The translations under genes were made by a program, and so were the position numbers. Below, piece after piece: positions 6,730 to 15,766 of a DNA stretch of 29,061 bases. The stretch is from JAGOUB01 sp964648045 (GTDB lineage Bacteria > Patescibacteriota > Gracilibacteria > Peribacterales > Peribacteraceae): NCBI GenBank assembly GCA_964648045.1, contig CAZYNU010000012.1, forward strand, positions 1-29,061, in the 5' to 3' direction. The notes beneath the pieces were generated by a model. It was not told where the DNA came from. It did not search any database and saw nothing but the letters and a program-made list of their open reading frames with translations. Every line of letters begins with the position of its first letter. Position 1 is the stretch's first letter.

Positions 6730-9700
6730 ATGCCGCCTTCTCTCCTCCCGGAAGCCATGCACGATTCCGCTCGTACCCGTCGTTTGGCGCTGGTGGGAGT
6801 CCTCGCTGTCGTGACGGCACTCTTTGGGATTGCCGCCCCGCTGCCGGTTACAGCGCAGAGTTCATCAAGTGCTTGCGGCGGTCCGCTCGTCTACTTCTTT
6901 GACGGCAACAATAGTTGTAATAATCCGCAGCCTGCTTTCTGCGAAGAGCCTGTAGCTGCCGGGCAGGTCTACGACGCCAACTCAGCCGGCCGCGAAGCCT
7001 GCTGCGCCGCTGAGAAGGAGTCTCTTGGCAGTTGTTCGGCTGAATGTGCCGAGCAGATGTACGATTTCTGCGCCGTTGTCTGCTGTTTTGCCGGTGAGCC
7101 AGACGGGTATATAGCGTATGGAGAGTGTGCACCTGGCGAGTATGAGGCCGATGCCCAAGTGAACGACTTTGGTGAGATCGACGTGGAGTTGTCTTGTGGA
7201 TCAGACACCTCTTCTTCCGTCTCTTTTTCATCATCGTCCCAAAGCGAGTGCGGTAATGGCGTTGTGGACGAAGATGAGGAATGTGACCAGGGTAGCTGGT
7301 GCATGGGCGGCGATTTAGACTCCATGCCGGTCTACAACCAGGCCGATGCCGACGATTGCTACGACGGTGGCGGTTCGCTGTACACCGAAGGCGGTGAAGG
7401 TTGCGATTCCTACTGCAATTTGGAGGAGATCTATTGCTGCGACGAGAGCGGCTACCGCGTTCCCGTCGATTACGACTCCCTGCTCAGCTTCGCCGAGGAG
7501 TATGCCGGCGATTACCTGACGGGCTATTACTGCGCGGCGGTTGATTACAACCTCTACCCGTTGAGCGACAGCAACCTCACTACGACCAATCCGGAAGATA
7601 GTTGTTTCTGCGGCGACGGCGAGGTGCAGGCCGAATTCTACGAGGAGTGCGACATGGGCGACGGCTACAACGATGACGCCAATGGCTGTCCCGACTGCAC
7701 CGTCGCCTGCGGTGACGGCTATCACGATCCCGGTGCTGCCGTGGTCGACTGGGGCGGCACCACGCTCGCCTACGACGAGGATCAAAATGCTCTCTATGAA
7801 CAGTGTGATGATGGCAACTGGATCAGCGGCGACGGTTGCGATGAGTTCTGTCAGATGGAGCCGATCTACTACTGCGACTCCCAAACCGGTTACCGCGAGG
7901 AAGTACCCAGCGACGTTCGCCCCGAGGTGGATGTAGGCTATGAGTGCAACGCCTCCGGCGATGATCCCTATCTGCCCGACTGCTTCGGTATTGTGACGGC
8001 TGGAGCCTACGACTCGTGTGAATGTGGTGATGGCGTGGTGCAATTCCAGGAAGATTGCGACTTGGGCGCGGGCAACAACACCTTGGAAAATGGCTGCAAC
8101 GCCGACTGCACCTATGTCTGTGGTGACTATGTCGTGAATGACGCGTTCGTGGTAAACGCCGCTGGTGACGACTGGGTCTACGACGAAAGCGTTCAATCTG
8201 GAGAGTATCCCCGATTAATTGAGCAGTGTGACGACGGCAACTATTACAATAACGACGGCTGCGACGAGAATTGCCAAGTGGAGCCCGGTCTCTGCTGTTT
8301 CGCGCCTGTCGACTGGGAGGCCTACGGTTACTTCGAGTTTGAAGTAGACAGCATCACGGGTGAGAAAGTGGACGATATCTACTGCAGCAACTACGGCGGT
8401 ACGTATTACGGCCCCGACTATCTGAGTAATTATCGTTCCGGCGACTACTACGACCTCTGCGAGGTTCCTGGCATCTGTTGCCCTTACGATGATGCCCCTT
8501 ACGAAACGATCGATGCCGAGGGCTGCTATGGCACCTTCATCGATGCCGCTTCGCTTGCTCAGGGTGATTACTACGGCGATTCCTACGACACCGACGGCGA
8601 TGGCAGCTACAACTCCGAAGAAGCGTCGTATGCTTGTGAAGAAGTGGGCGTCTGTTGCTACGACGTTGATTTTGATGGCACCAACGATACGTACGACATT
8701 TCCACCGAGAACTTCGATGTGAATGCCGACTTCTGCGCCTACTACGAGGGGCAGTTCATCCCCTTGTCGGCAATGGAAGATCCCGATGCTCCAGGTGAAG
8801 AGTGTGGCATCCCCGGCATCTGTTGCTACACCGACTACACCTACGATTCATCCACTCAAGTCGACTGCGAGAATTATGGAGACTACGTCTACGATCCGTA
8901 CCTCGGTGAATACGTCTACGTAACGGGTCAGTACGTGCCCTTCGACGAGGCAAATACCGACGGTGACTACTTCCTCAGTCAGGAGGAAGAAATTGCCGCC
9001 TGCGACGTTCGCGGTGTCTGTTGTTACGACGATGACCTCGATGGCTATTTCGACACCTACGACATCGAGGTAAGCCAAGGCTACTGTGAAAACTGGAGTG
9101 GCTTCTACGCTCCCATGGGCGCCCTCGAGGGCCAGAGCCCCTCGGAGTTCTGCGGTATTCCGGGTGTGTGCTGCTACGACAACAGTGAGTACTACGCGGG
9201 TTCCGATCCCGATCGTCAGACCGAATCGGATTGCGGTTACTACGGCGGCGAATACCACACCTACGAAGAGGCCACCACGCCTCCCAACGGCGACGACGAC
9301 TACGAATTGAGCGATCAGGAAATGAACAGTGTCTGTCGGCCGCTCGGTCTTTGCTGCCACGATGTCGACGGCGACCAGGAGAATGACACCTACTACGAGG
9401 ATATGGACAGTGATGAATGTTCGTCGCTCTTCCAAGGTGACTGGATCGCTAACAGCGTTCTTCAAGGCTTAGCACAGTATCCCACTCCGGCCGATTATTG
9501 CCGCATCCCTGCCGTGTGCTGCCCCACGAGCAGTTCGGAATTTACCGAGCCTTATTACGCTCAGCGCTACGAGTGCACTGCTGCCAAGGGCAACTTCGTC
9601 GACTTCGATACGGCTAACACCGACGACAATGACGTCATTGATTCCGATGAGCTCGTGTACGCCTGTGAAGCGCCCGGCTATTGCTGCAACGCCTACGACT

Positions 9701-11493
9701 ACCAGTACGACGAGGTATACGGTGCCGACGAGTGCGAGTCGCCCGATCAATTCCGTCCCACGGCCGAGGCCTGGGATCTCAATGAAGATGACTACATCGA
9801 ATGGGCGGAGGCCTGCGCCCAGTATTGCTGCTACGCCAACAGTTTCGACGAGTACGGCACGCCGTACGATCTGGAGCCCACCAACCTGGCGGCCGACTAC
9901 CCAGAGGTTTACACCTTCTACGGAGACGATTGTCAGGCGGCCACTGGCGATTTGAACACTCTTGGCTACGTGGCAGAGAGCGCCGACGACGTCTGTGCGG
10001 TCTATTGCTGCTCCGAAGACGAGGACGGTTATCGCGAGGCATATCAGGTCGATGACCAATACACGCCTTGCGCCGATCAGTACGACGATACCTTCGAACC
10101 ACTCACCGGCGGTGATTACTACGGCTATCCTGTCTTTGGTGAAGACAACGCCTGTGACTACGACGAGCCCGTTACCTGCTGCACGGCCAACGGCGTCGAA
10201 GTGACCTTCTACGAGAACCAACTCGGCGAGGGCGACATGTGCGACGAGTGGTTGAACGAGCCCGACTGCGCCGATATCGAATGGCGCAACTCCGACTACT
10301 GCTACCAGGCCATGGCCGCCGTGCCGGCTTCTGAGCGTCAGGCTTCCAGTCAGTCTTCGCTTGAACCTCTCTGTCAGTTGTATTGTTGCAGCGGCGGCGA
10401 GGCCTATGGCGATCCGAATCTCGATCCCTACACCCCTTGCGAAGACCAGGAAGACGACATGGGGTACCAGCTCTACGGCGGCTATAACAACTACCCCACG
10501 TACGACGAGTATTACGCCTGCCCCTACGAGCCGACGTACTGCTGCAGCGGTAACGAAGTGGTGGAAGCCGTGGACGAGTACGGCAACCCCATGCGCGACC
10601 AGTACGGCAACCCCATCCAGCCCGGCGATAACTGCGCGGAGTTCGGCAACTTCGAGGATTTCCCGGCTCACGACGAGTACACTTCCGACTTCGCCTGTGA
10701 CTACTACTGCTGCGACGCCGAGACAGAGGAGCAGGTTCCCGTGGTTGCCGACGACTACGCCGAGGCACAAGAGCTGTACGGCACCAATTATCCCGACTGT
10801 TCCGACGTGGGCGAGCTGGTGGGCGGCGACTACTTGGAAGGCCCCGTTGGCACGCCGGAAAGTTGCAGCAACCCCACCCTCTATTGCTGCGAAGCCGGCT
10901 ACGACGGCCCAAGCGGCCTGGCGGTGCCGGCCTACATCAACGGTGAAGATGTCACCTCCGGCTACGATTCCAATGGTGAGATGATCAGCAACGGTTGCTA
11001 CGAGCCAAACCCCACGCGCTCCTACAACGATGGCAGTATGACCTGCTGCGAAGGCAGCGTGGATGTGTGCAGCTCGTCCGCTTTCTGCACCTCCATTTCG
11101 GCCTTCTGGGGTTGGGTGGAGCTGACAGCCTGCAACCCCCAGGCCTGCGCCGCGGCCGGTTGCATGCCCGATCTGCAAGATAGCAGCGGCATCATCGACT
11201 TCATGCTCACGATTACGAATAACCCGTGGTACGGCGGCGTGGCCTGCGACACCTGCTCGGCCGGCAGTCTGCCCACGGATGACAGTGCGCTCTATGCCTG
11301 TGACTACGCTGGCGGCTACTTTGAAATCGATCCCGAAGAATACGGCTACTACTTTGGTGAATACCTTTCCGACAGCGCAGACGATGCCGCCTTCTGGTGC
11401 ACGGTGGTGTACTACGATGAGTTCTGCACTTCTTTCGATATTCTCGCAAACGCCTATCTGTATCCGTTCTTTACGTCCGCCTACTGTAACTAA
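6730..11493 (+). CDS. Giant acidic Cys/Tyr-rich secreted protein with EF-hand-like modules
   Basis: This 1587-aa exported protein has an extreme Asp/Glu/Tyr/Cys bias and unknown function. A signal peptide ends at about AQ(43). A unique Cys domain and short Ser linker follow to about 170, then DUF4215-type repeats with YCC insertions (about 170-515). Next is a tandem array of double-Cys modules (about 515-1050) that alternate an EF-hand loop (such as NTDGDYFLSQEE) with a DxDxDGxxDTYD loop. Further CC-containing modules follow (about 1035-1430), and a C-terminal Cys domain related to that of the preceding gene. No transmembrane anchor is seen. An alternative ATG at 6757 gives a shorter signal-peptide n-region and is equally plausible; neither has a Shine-Dalgarno. 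The next gene starts 6 nt after the stop, indicating an operon. Calcium binding is inferred from loop residues. Confidence 0.88.
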   Translation: MPPSLLPEAMHDSARTRRLALVGVLAVVTALFGIAAPLPVTAQSSSSACGGPLVYFFDGNNSCNNPQPAFCEEPVAAGQVYDANSAGREACCAAEKESLGSCSAECAEQMYDFCAVVCCFAGEPDGYIAYGECAPGEYEADAQVNDFGEIDVELSCGSDTSSSVSFSSSSQSECGNGVVDEDEECDQGSWCMGGDLDSMPVYNQADADDCYDGGGSLYTEGGEGCDSYCNLEEIYCCDESGYRVPVDYDSLLSFAEEYAGDYLTGYYCAAVDYNLYPLSDSNLTTTNPEDSCFCGDGEVQAEFYEECDMGDGYNDDANGCPDCTVACGDGYHDPGAAVVDWGGTTLAYDEDQNALYEQCDDGNWISGDGCDEFCQMEPIYYCDSQTGYREEVPSDVRPEVDVGYECNASGDDPYLPDCFGIVTAGAYDSCECGDGVVQFQEDCDLGAGNNTLENGCNADCTYVCGDYVVNDAFVVNAAGDDWVYDESVQSGEYPRLIEQCDDGNYYNNDGCDENCQVEPGLCCFAPVDWEAYGYFEFEVDSITGEKVDDIYCSNYGGTYYGPDYLSNYRSGDYYDLCEVPGICCPYDDAPYETIDAEGCYGTFIDAASLAQGDYYGDSYDTDGDGSYNSEEASYACEEVGVCCYDVDFDGTNDTYDISTENFDVNADFCAYYEGQFIPLSAMEDPDAPGEECGIPGICCYTDYTYDSSTQVDCENYGDYVYDPYLGEYVYVTGQYVPFDEANTDGDYFLSQEEEIAACDVRGVCCYDDDLDGYFDTYDIEVSQGYCENWSGFYAPMGALEGQSPSEFCGIPGVCCYDNSEYYAGSDPDRQTESDCGYYGGEYHTYEEATTPPNGDDDYELSDQEMNSVCRPLGLCCHDVDGDQENDTYYEDMDSDECSSLFQGDWIANSVLQGLAQYPTPADYCRIPAVCCPTSSSEFTEPYYAQRYECTAAKGNFVDFDTANTDDNDVIDSDELVYACEAPGYCCNAYDYQYDEVYGADECESPDQFRPTAEAWDLNEDDYIEWAEACAQYCCYANSFDEYGTPYDLEPTNLAADYPEVYTFYGDDCQAATGDLNTLGYVAESADDVCAVYCCSEDEDGYREAYQVDDQYTPCADQYDDTFEPLTGGDYYGYPVFGEDNACDYDEPVTCCTANGVEVTFYENQLGEGDMCDEWLNEPDCADIEWRNSDYCYQAMAAVPASERQASSQSSLEPLCQLYCCSGGEAYGDPNLDPYTPCEDQEDDMGYQLYGGYNNYPTYDEYYACPYEPTYCCSGNEVVEAVDEYGNPMRDQYGNPIQPGDNCAEFGNFEDFPAHDEYTSDFACDYYCCDAETEEQVPVVADDYAEAQELYGTNYPDCSDVGELVGGDYLEGPVGTPESCSNPTLYCCEAGYDGPSGLAVPAYINGEDVTSGYDSNGEMISNGCYEPNPTRSYNDGSMTCCEGSVDVCSSSAFCTSISAFWGWVELTACNPQACAAAGCMPDLQDSSGIIDFMLTITNNPWYGGVACDTCSAGSLPTDDSALYACDYAGGYFEIDPEEYGYYFGEYLSDSADDAAFWCTVVYYDEFCTSFDILANAYLYPFFTSAYCN

Positions 11494-11499
11494 CCTCCC

Positions 11500-13797
11500 G
11501 TGAACGCCTCCCTCACCTCCAAAACCGGCTTGTCGCTCCTGGTAATCACGCTTGGTCTCCTTGCCCTCACGGGCGGCCAGACTTCTGCCCAGGATCTAGA
11601 CACAAACTATGGCTTCTGTTGCGCTTCGTACGGCGAGGAGTGCATCGACAGCGACGCCATGACGTGCGCCATGGGCGGCTATCTGTTCGTTCCCTATGCC
11701 GACGGTGCCGACGATACGTGCAACATGTATTGCGGCAACTCGTCTAATATCTGTGGCGACGGTTATCCTGACGATGGCGAGTGCGGGCCAGAAGGCACCT
11801 GTCTGGAAGACTGCGGTGAGTACAAGGAATGCTATGAGTACCTCGAAGAGAGCGAGTGCTACAGCGCCGCTGGCTGCGATTGGTACTACGACGATTACGG
11901 CTTCTTCGGCGGTGACTTCTGTGAAGTTGATCTCTACTTCTGCGGAGACAGCTACTGCGATACGAATTACGGCGAAGATACATCCACCTGCCGCCGCGAT
12001 TGTGCGCAGCGCTGTGGCAATGGTGTGGTAGAAGGGGATGAAGAGTGTGAACCCAGCGAAGATGACCTGGATTGCACCGCCTCTTGCACCTACGACGCCT
12101 GTGGCGATGGCGTCGTTGGTCGCTACGAATACTGCGACCCCGATACCGGTACCACCGACGATCCCACTCTGGCTGTCATCGGCAATGAGTTTTGCAATGA
12201 ATATTGCGAATACTCTTGGTGCGGCGACGGATGGACCGACGAGTGGGTGGATACCGTCACCTACGAGTACTTTTTTGAAGAGTGCGATGACGGCAATAAC
12301 ACCGACGGCGACGGCTGCGCTAACGATTGCACGTCCGAATACTGCGGCAACGAGATTATCGACTACTACCCAGACGGCACCCAAGAAGAATGCGACGACG
12401 GCAACGAGATAGACGGTGACGGCTGCTCTTCGTGGTGCACAGAGGAATACTGTGGTAACGGCGAAATCGACATCGGCGAAGACTGCGATGACTTTTTCTA
12501 TGACGAAAATGGCTGGCCTGTCTACGATCTGTACCCCTACTTGTTTGGCGAGACGGAATCGTGCAATAACGATTGCACGCAGGCCATCTGCGGCGACGGG
12601 TACGTGAACGAAACCGCCGGTGAGCAGTGCGATCGCGGCGATGAAAATTCCGATGAGCCCGATGCCGTCTGCCGCACTGATTGCACCTATGGCAGCTGCG
12701 GCGATGGCATTTTGGACGAAGAATACGGTGAGCAGTGCGACGAAGGCCTACTGAACGACGATTTGGGCTACTGCACCACCGACTGTCATGTGAACGCATG
12801 CGGCAACGGCCACGTGGAAGACGGTTGGGAGGAGTGTGATCCCTACGTGGGTTCTGATGAAGATGGCACCACGGACGATCCGAGTGTGGCCTTCGACATG
12901 AGCGAGGAATGCACGCAGGAGTGCCTCTGGTCCTACTGTGGTGATGGCATTGTGAACGAGTACGCCGAGGAAGAGTGTGATCCCGATACCGGTGCTCTTG
13001 AAAGCTGGTACTACGCCGACGGCAATAGCGCCGACTGCACGTATTACTGCACTCTTACCTACTGCGGTGACGGGATTACCAACGAAGAGGCCGGCGAAGA
13101 TTGCGACCCGGGCTACACCTGCGAAAACGGCGACGACTGCACCTATAGTGGCGTGTGCAGCGATGGCAGTGCGTGCGACGTGCGCGATACCGACGAGTGC
13201 ACGACATTCTGCACCTACAACACCACCGAGCTGCTGTGCTGCTTCGACTACGACTTTGAGAATGAATATTTCCTCTACATGGGCGAAGAGGGCTACAGCC
13301 AAGACGAGTGTGAAGAAGCGTGGGGTCGCACCGAAACCTACGAGGCGCCCATCGTCGAGCAGGCCGACGTCGACTACTGGTGTGGCTACACCGGCGCCTG
13401 TTGCTTTATCGACGATGAAGGCTACGCGGTGGCCGAAGCTTCCTCTTGGGAGGACTGCTACTGGTATGAAGGCGAGTATGTGCCGGCCATCGAGGCCGAC
13501 ACCGACGCCGACGGCAGCGTGACGCGCGAAGAAGCGTGGGCCGCGTGCAGCTACGAGCCAGAATACGTCTGCTTAGAGGAGGGCGGCGGCACCGAACGTC
13601 GTAACGACGGCGGCGAAGCCGAGGATGACGACTCTTACGTGCTGGATGGCGTGTACATCACTAAAGATCCGAATGACGGCAACTGCAGAGCTGTCTACTT
13701 ATATGGCACATGCGAACAAGTGTCTTTTGCGGAGGCGGTGCTGAGTAATGCAGATTTCTTCACTGCCATGACGTACTGCGAAGAAATTGAAGAATAA
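11500..13797 (+). CDS. Secreted acidic Cys-rich DUF4215-repeat protein
   Basis: This 765-aa exported protein is of unknown function. It starts with GTG at 11500, six nt after the previous stop. A signal peptide (hydrophobic 11-25, cleavage near A30/Q31) is followed by an N-terminal CC module (GFCCASYGEECID) and two dockerin-like Cys units such as CGDSYCDTNYGEDTSTC. At least ten DUF4215 repeats (about 165-570) carry typical EECDDGNNTDGDGC cores. The C-terminal part has two CC modules, the second carrying a perfect EF-hand loop DTDADGSVTREE (nt 13498-13533), then a unique acidic Cys tail ending without a membrane segment. It shares modules with the products on either side and is probably co-expressed with them. 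Confidence 0.88.
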   Translation: MNASLTSKTGLSLLVITLGLLALTGGQTSAQDLDTNYGFCCASYGEECIDSDAMTCAMGGYLFVPYADGADDTCNMYCGNSSNICGDGYPDDGECGPEGTCLEDCGEYKECYEYLEESECYSAAGCDWYYDDYGFFGGDFCEVDLYFCGDSYCDTNYGEDTSTCRRDCAQRCGNGVVEGDEECEPSEDDLDCTASCTYDACGDGVVGRYEYCDPDTGTTDDPTLAVIGNEFCNEYCEYSWCGDGWTDEWVDTVTYEYFFEECDDGNNTDGDGCANDCTSEYCGNEIIDYYPDGTQEECDDGNEIDGDGCSSWCTEEYCGNGEIDIGEDCDDFFYDENGWPVYDLYPYLFGETESCNNDCTQAICGDGYVNETAGEQCDRGDENSDEPDAVCRTDCTYGSCGDGILDEEYGEQCDEGLLNDDLGYCTTDCHVNACGNGHVEDGWEECDPYVGSDEDGTTDDPSVAFDMSEECTQECLWSYCGDGIVNEYAEEECDPDTGALESWYYADGNSADCTYYCTLTYCGDGITNEEAGEDCDPGYTCENGDDCTYSGVCSDGSACDVRDTDECTTFCTYNTTELLCCFDYDFENEYFLYMGEEGYSQDECEEAWGRTETYEAPIVEQADVDYWCGYTGACCFIDDEGYAVAEASSWEDCYWYEGEYVPAIEADTDADGSVTREEAWAACSYEPEYVCLEEGGGTERRNDGGEAEDDDSYVLDGVYITKDPNDGNCRAVYLYGTCEQVSFAEAVLSNADFFTAMTYCEEIEE

Positions 13798-13812
13798 TTC
13801 TCTCTCTTTCTC

Positions 13813-15414
13813 ATGACTTTTCGCCCCTCATCATTGCTTGCCTGCGGAGCTTTTGCCCTTTGCTTGGCACTAGCTCTCCCCGCGCAGGGAATAGCAGTCA
13901 AAGCGGTTCTCCCCGATCCTACAGGTCATGGGTGTTTTCGCCTGCCGTCTGTGCCCTTTTTGGGAGAGGTGCGAGCGTGTCTTCCGGCCTCTGCAGCTCT
14001 TTGCACTGGCATTCGTGACACTCTGGGTATTTGTACCTTTTGGTCAGCGAACGAGGCGTTGTGCACAGATCTCTGTAGCGCTTGCGGCAATGGCATCGTT
14101 GAGCCGGCAAAGGGTGAACAGTGTGATGATGGAAACGCGACCAATGGAGACGGTTGCGACATATCCTGCCAGTTTGAACCGCTCTATTGTTGCTTTAACG
14201 GCGCTCGTTCCGCCATTAATGCAGCGGAGCGTGGTCGGGTTCCGGCCGGTCCATACACTGGTATTGACTGCAATCTTCTTGAAGGCGGAGATGTTGGAAG
14301 TCGCGACCTCACTGATGAAACAGAACTTGATCGCAGCATCCCGTGCGGCTGTGGTGACGGCATTGTTGATACACTCGAAGAGTGCGATCTTGGCCGCGCA
14401 TCAGACGGGGCTAATCGCAATACCGAAGAGTACGGTTGCGATGCTTGTGAACTTGTGTGTGGCAACAGTGTCATCGATACCGATTCCTATGTGGTCGATT
14501 GGTATAATCTTACTGATTGGGCTTACGGCGGTCCGCGTGGCATCTACCTTGAGGTATGCGACGATGGCAACGTAGTAAATAATGATGCCTGCGATAATTA
14601 CTGCCAAACGTGTGGCAATAACCAGATTGATCCGGGTGAGAAGTGTGATCTTGGTCGAAGTGAGACCGATGGTGGAAGTTTGAATATACCTGAATACGGT
14701 TGCAGCGACGATTGTGCAAGTTGGACCTGCAGTAATGGCATTCTTGAACCGGACGCATTCGTTGTGAACGACGCGGGGACCGATTGGGAATACGATGCTG
14801 ACGGTGGTGCTATTTTGCAGGAGCAATGCGACGATGGAAATGTGAATCAAGACGACGGTTGTGATCGTTTCTGCCAAGAGGAGCCTGGTATTTGTTGCGA
14901 TGTTGGTGGGCCGTACGCCACGCCCAACCAAATCCTCACTCGCTCTGCGTGTGATAATGGCGATGGCACATTTAATGCAGTCAGTGATATTAATGCCAAG
15001 TCGGGCTTTGAGAATATTGTCGTCCCCGATCTGCAATTTGCCGCCAATAATGATGTTGCCGAATCCTTCTGCGCCGTCGACGCCGGCGACAAGTATTGCT
15101 GCGATTCCACCGATCCATTCGATCCGGTAAAGCTTGATCGTGGCAATTACGCCAGCTGCGCCGACGCTACTGTGAATAATGACGTACTGGGTATCGGCGT
15201 GCCCATGAACTTGGCGACAGCCAAGAAAGCCTGTGCGCCGGTGTATTGTGAAGATAAAAATTGCGCCTTGGAGCCGAAGTTTAATTGCACCATTGGTTAC
15301 GGCAAAGATTGGGTGCCGCCCACAAATAGCGAGCACAAGGCGGCCATGCAAAGCCTTGGCAAACCCTTTAATGCGCAGGGCTTCTGTGAATATTGGACTA
15401 CTCCCGGCATTTGA
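13813..15414 (+). CDS. Secreted Cys-rich DUF4215-repeat protein
   Basis: This 533-aa exported protein is of unknown function. A signal peptide (MTFRPSSLLACGAFALCLAL, cleavage near residue 27) is followed by a short Cys domain and a DUF4215 unit CGNGIVEPAKGEQCDDGNAT. A YCC insertion follows (nt about 14170-14350), then more DUF4215 repeats. Two of these (around 14460 and 14740) carry a V-V-x-x-x-x-x-x-D-W-x-Y insertion also found in the 1587-aa protein, so the two share ancestry. The C-terminal third is a less repetitive Cys-rich region with GICC and KYCC elements and a lower DUF4215 content. No C-terminal anchor is seen. The start lies 15 nt after the previous stop, within the same apparent operon, and no Shine-Dalgarno is visible. 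Confidence 0.86.
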   Translation: MTFRPSSLLACGAFALCLALALPAQGIAVKAVLPDPTGHGCFRLPSVPFLGEVRACLPASAALCTGIRDTLGICTFWSANEALCTDLCSACGNGIVEPAKGEQCDDGNATNGDGCDISCQFEPLYCCFNGARSAINAAERGRVPAGPYTGIDCNLLEGGDVGSRDLTDETELDRSIPCGCGDGIVDTLEECDLGRASDGANRNTEEYGCDACELVCGNSVIDTDSYVVDWYNLTDWAYGGPRGIYLEVCDDGNVVNNDACDNYCQTCGNNQIDPGEKCDLGRSETDGGSLNIPEYGCSDDCASWTCSNGILEPDAFVVNDAGTDWEYDADGGAILQEQCDDGNVNQDDGCDRFCQEEPGICCDVGGPYATPNQILTRSACDNGDGTFNAVSDINAKSGFENIVVPDLQFAANNDVAESFCAVDAGDKYCCDSTDPFDPVKLDRGNYASCADATVNNDVLGIGVPMNLATAKKACAPVYCEDKNCALEPKFNCTIGYGKDWVPPTNSEHKAAMQSLGKPFNAQGFCEYWTTPGI

Positions 15415-15429
15415 TTTCCCTCTGCTTCC

Positions 15430-15675
15430 ATGAGCCTCTCTCGCACTCTCCTGTGGTCCATCACTGCCGCCGCCCTTATCATCAGTGCAGCCATTCTGTG
15501 GTCACGCCTGCCAAGTGATCCCATGGCCGCAACGGTCGATGTGCCCTTGCTTGATGGGCAAGTGTATTGCTGTGCCGATGCGGGCACTTGCCTGGCGATG
15601 AAAAAAGACGATTGCTCAACATTCTTCTTGCCTGACCGCAAAAGCTGCGAAGCGCGGTGTGGCAGCGGGCAGTGA
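15430..15675 (+). CDS. Small membrane-anchored single CC-module protein
   Basis: This 81-aa protein has an N-terminal hydrophobic segment (residues 7-24) that is either an uncleaved signal anchor or a signal peptide. A linker follows, then a single six-cysteine module: Y-CC-x5-C-x7-C-x10-C-x3-C. The same spacing style appears at the mature N-termini of the 765-aa and 1575-aa products, so this gene encodes the minimal form of a module used across the cluster. It begins 15 nt after the preceding stop and is probably the last gene of that transcription unit. It may be a small accessory or capping subunit; that role is inference. Confidence 0.8.
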   Translation: MSLSRTLLWSITAAALIISAAILWSRLPSDPMAATVDVPLLDGQVYCCADAGTCLAMKKDDCSTFFLPDRKSCEARCGSGQ

Positions 15676-15744
15676 GTAGTCGATGATGTGTTGACACTTT
15701 TTCCGTAAATGACGCTGGTGCGATAGATGCAGCAAGAACGCTTG

Positions 15745-15753
15745 TGATACAGT
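15745..15753 (+). promoter_or_regulatory. Extended -10 promoter of the 1575-aa gene
   Basis: TGATACAGT, an extended -10 element, ends 13 nt before the ATG at 15767. It is nearly identical to TGATAGAGT ahead of the first gene of the cluster. No convincing -35 lies 16-18 bp upstream. Confidence 0.45.
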
Positions 15754-15766
15754 CCGTCAGAAGCCT

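Noticed and set aside
9469..11178. Long minus-strand open frame (569 codons) and similar ones at 7315-8196, 11596-12384, 14401-15351, 17249-18022 and 18731-19750
   Set aside because: They are shadows of Asp/Tyr/Gly/Cys-rich plus-strand genes, whose GAC, TAC and GGC codons give no antisense stops. The predicted products are unnaturally Val/Ala/Ile/His-rich and match nothing.
15691..15696. Perfect TTGACA upstream of the 1575-aa gene
   Set aside because: No acceptable -10 box lies 15-19 bp downstream; TGATACAGT nearer the start is a better candidate.
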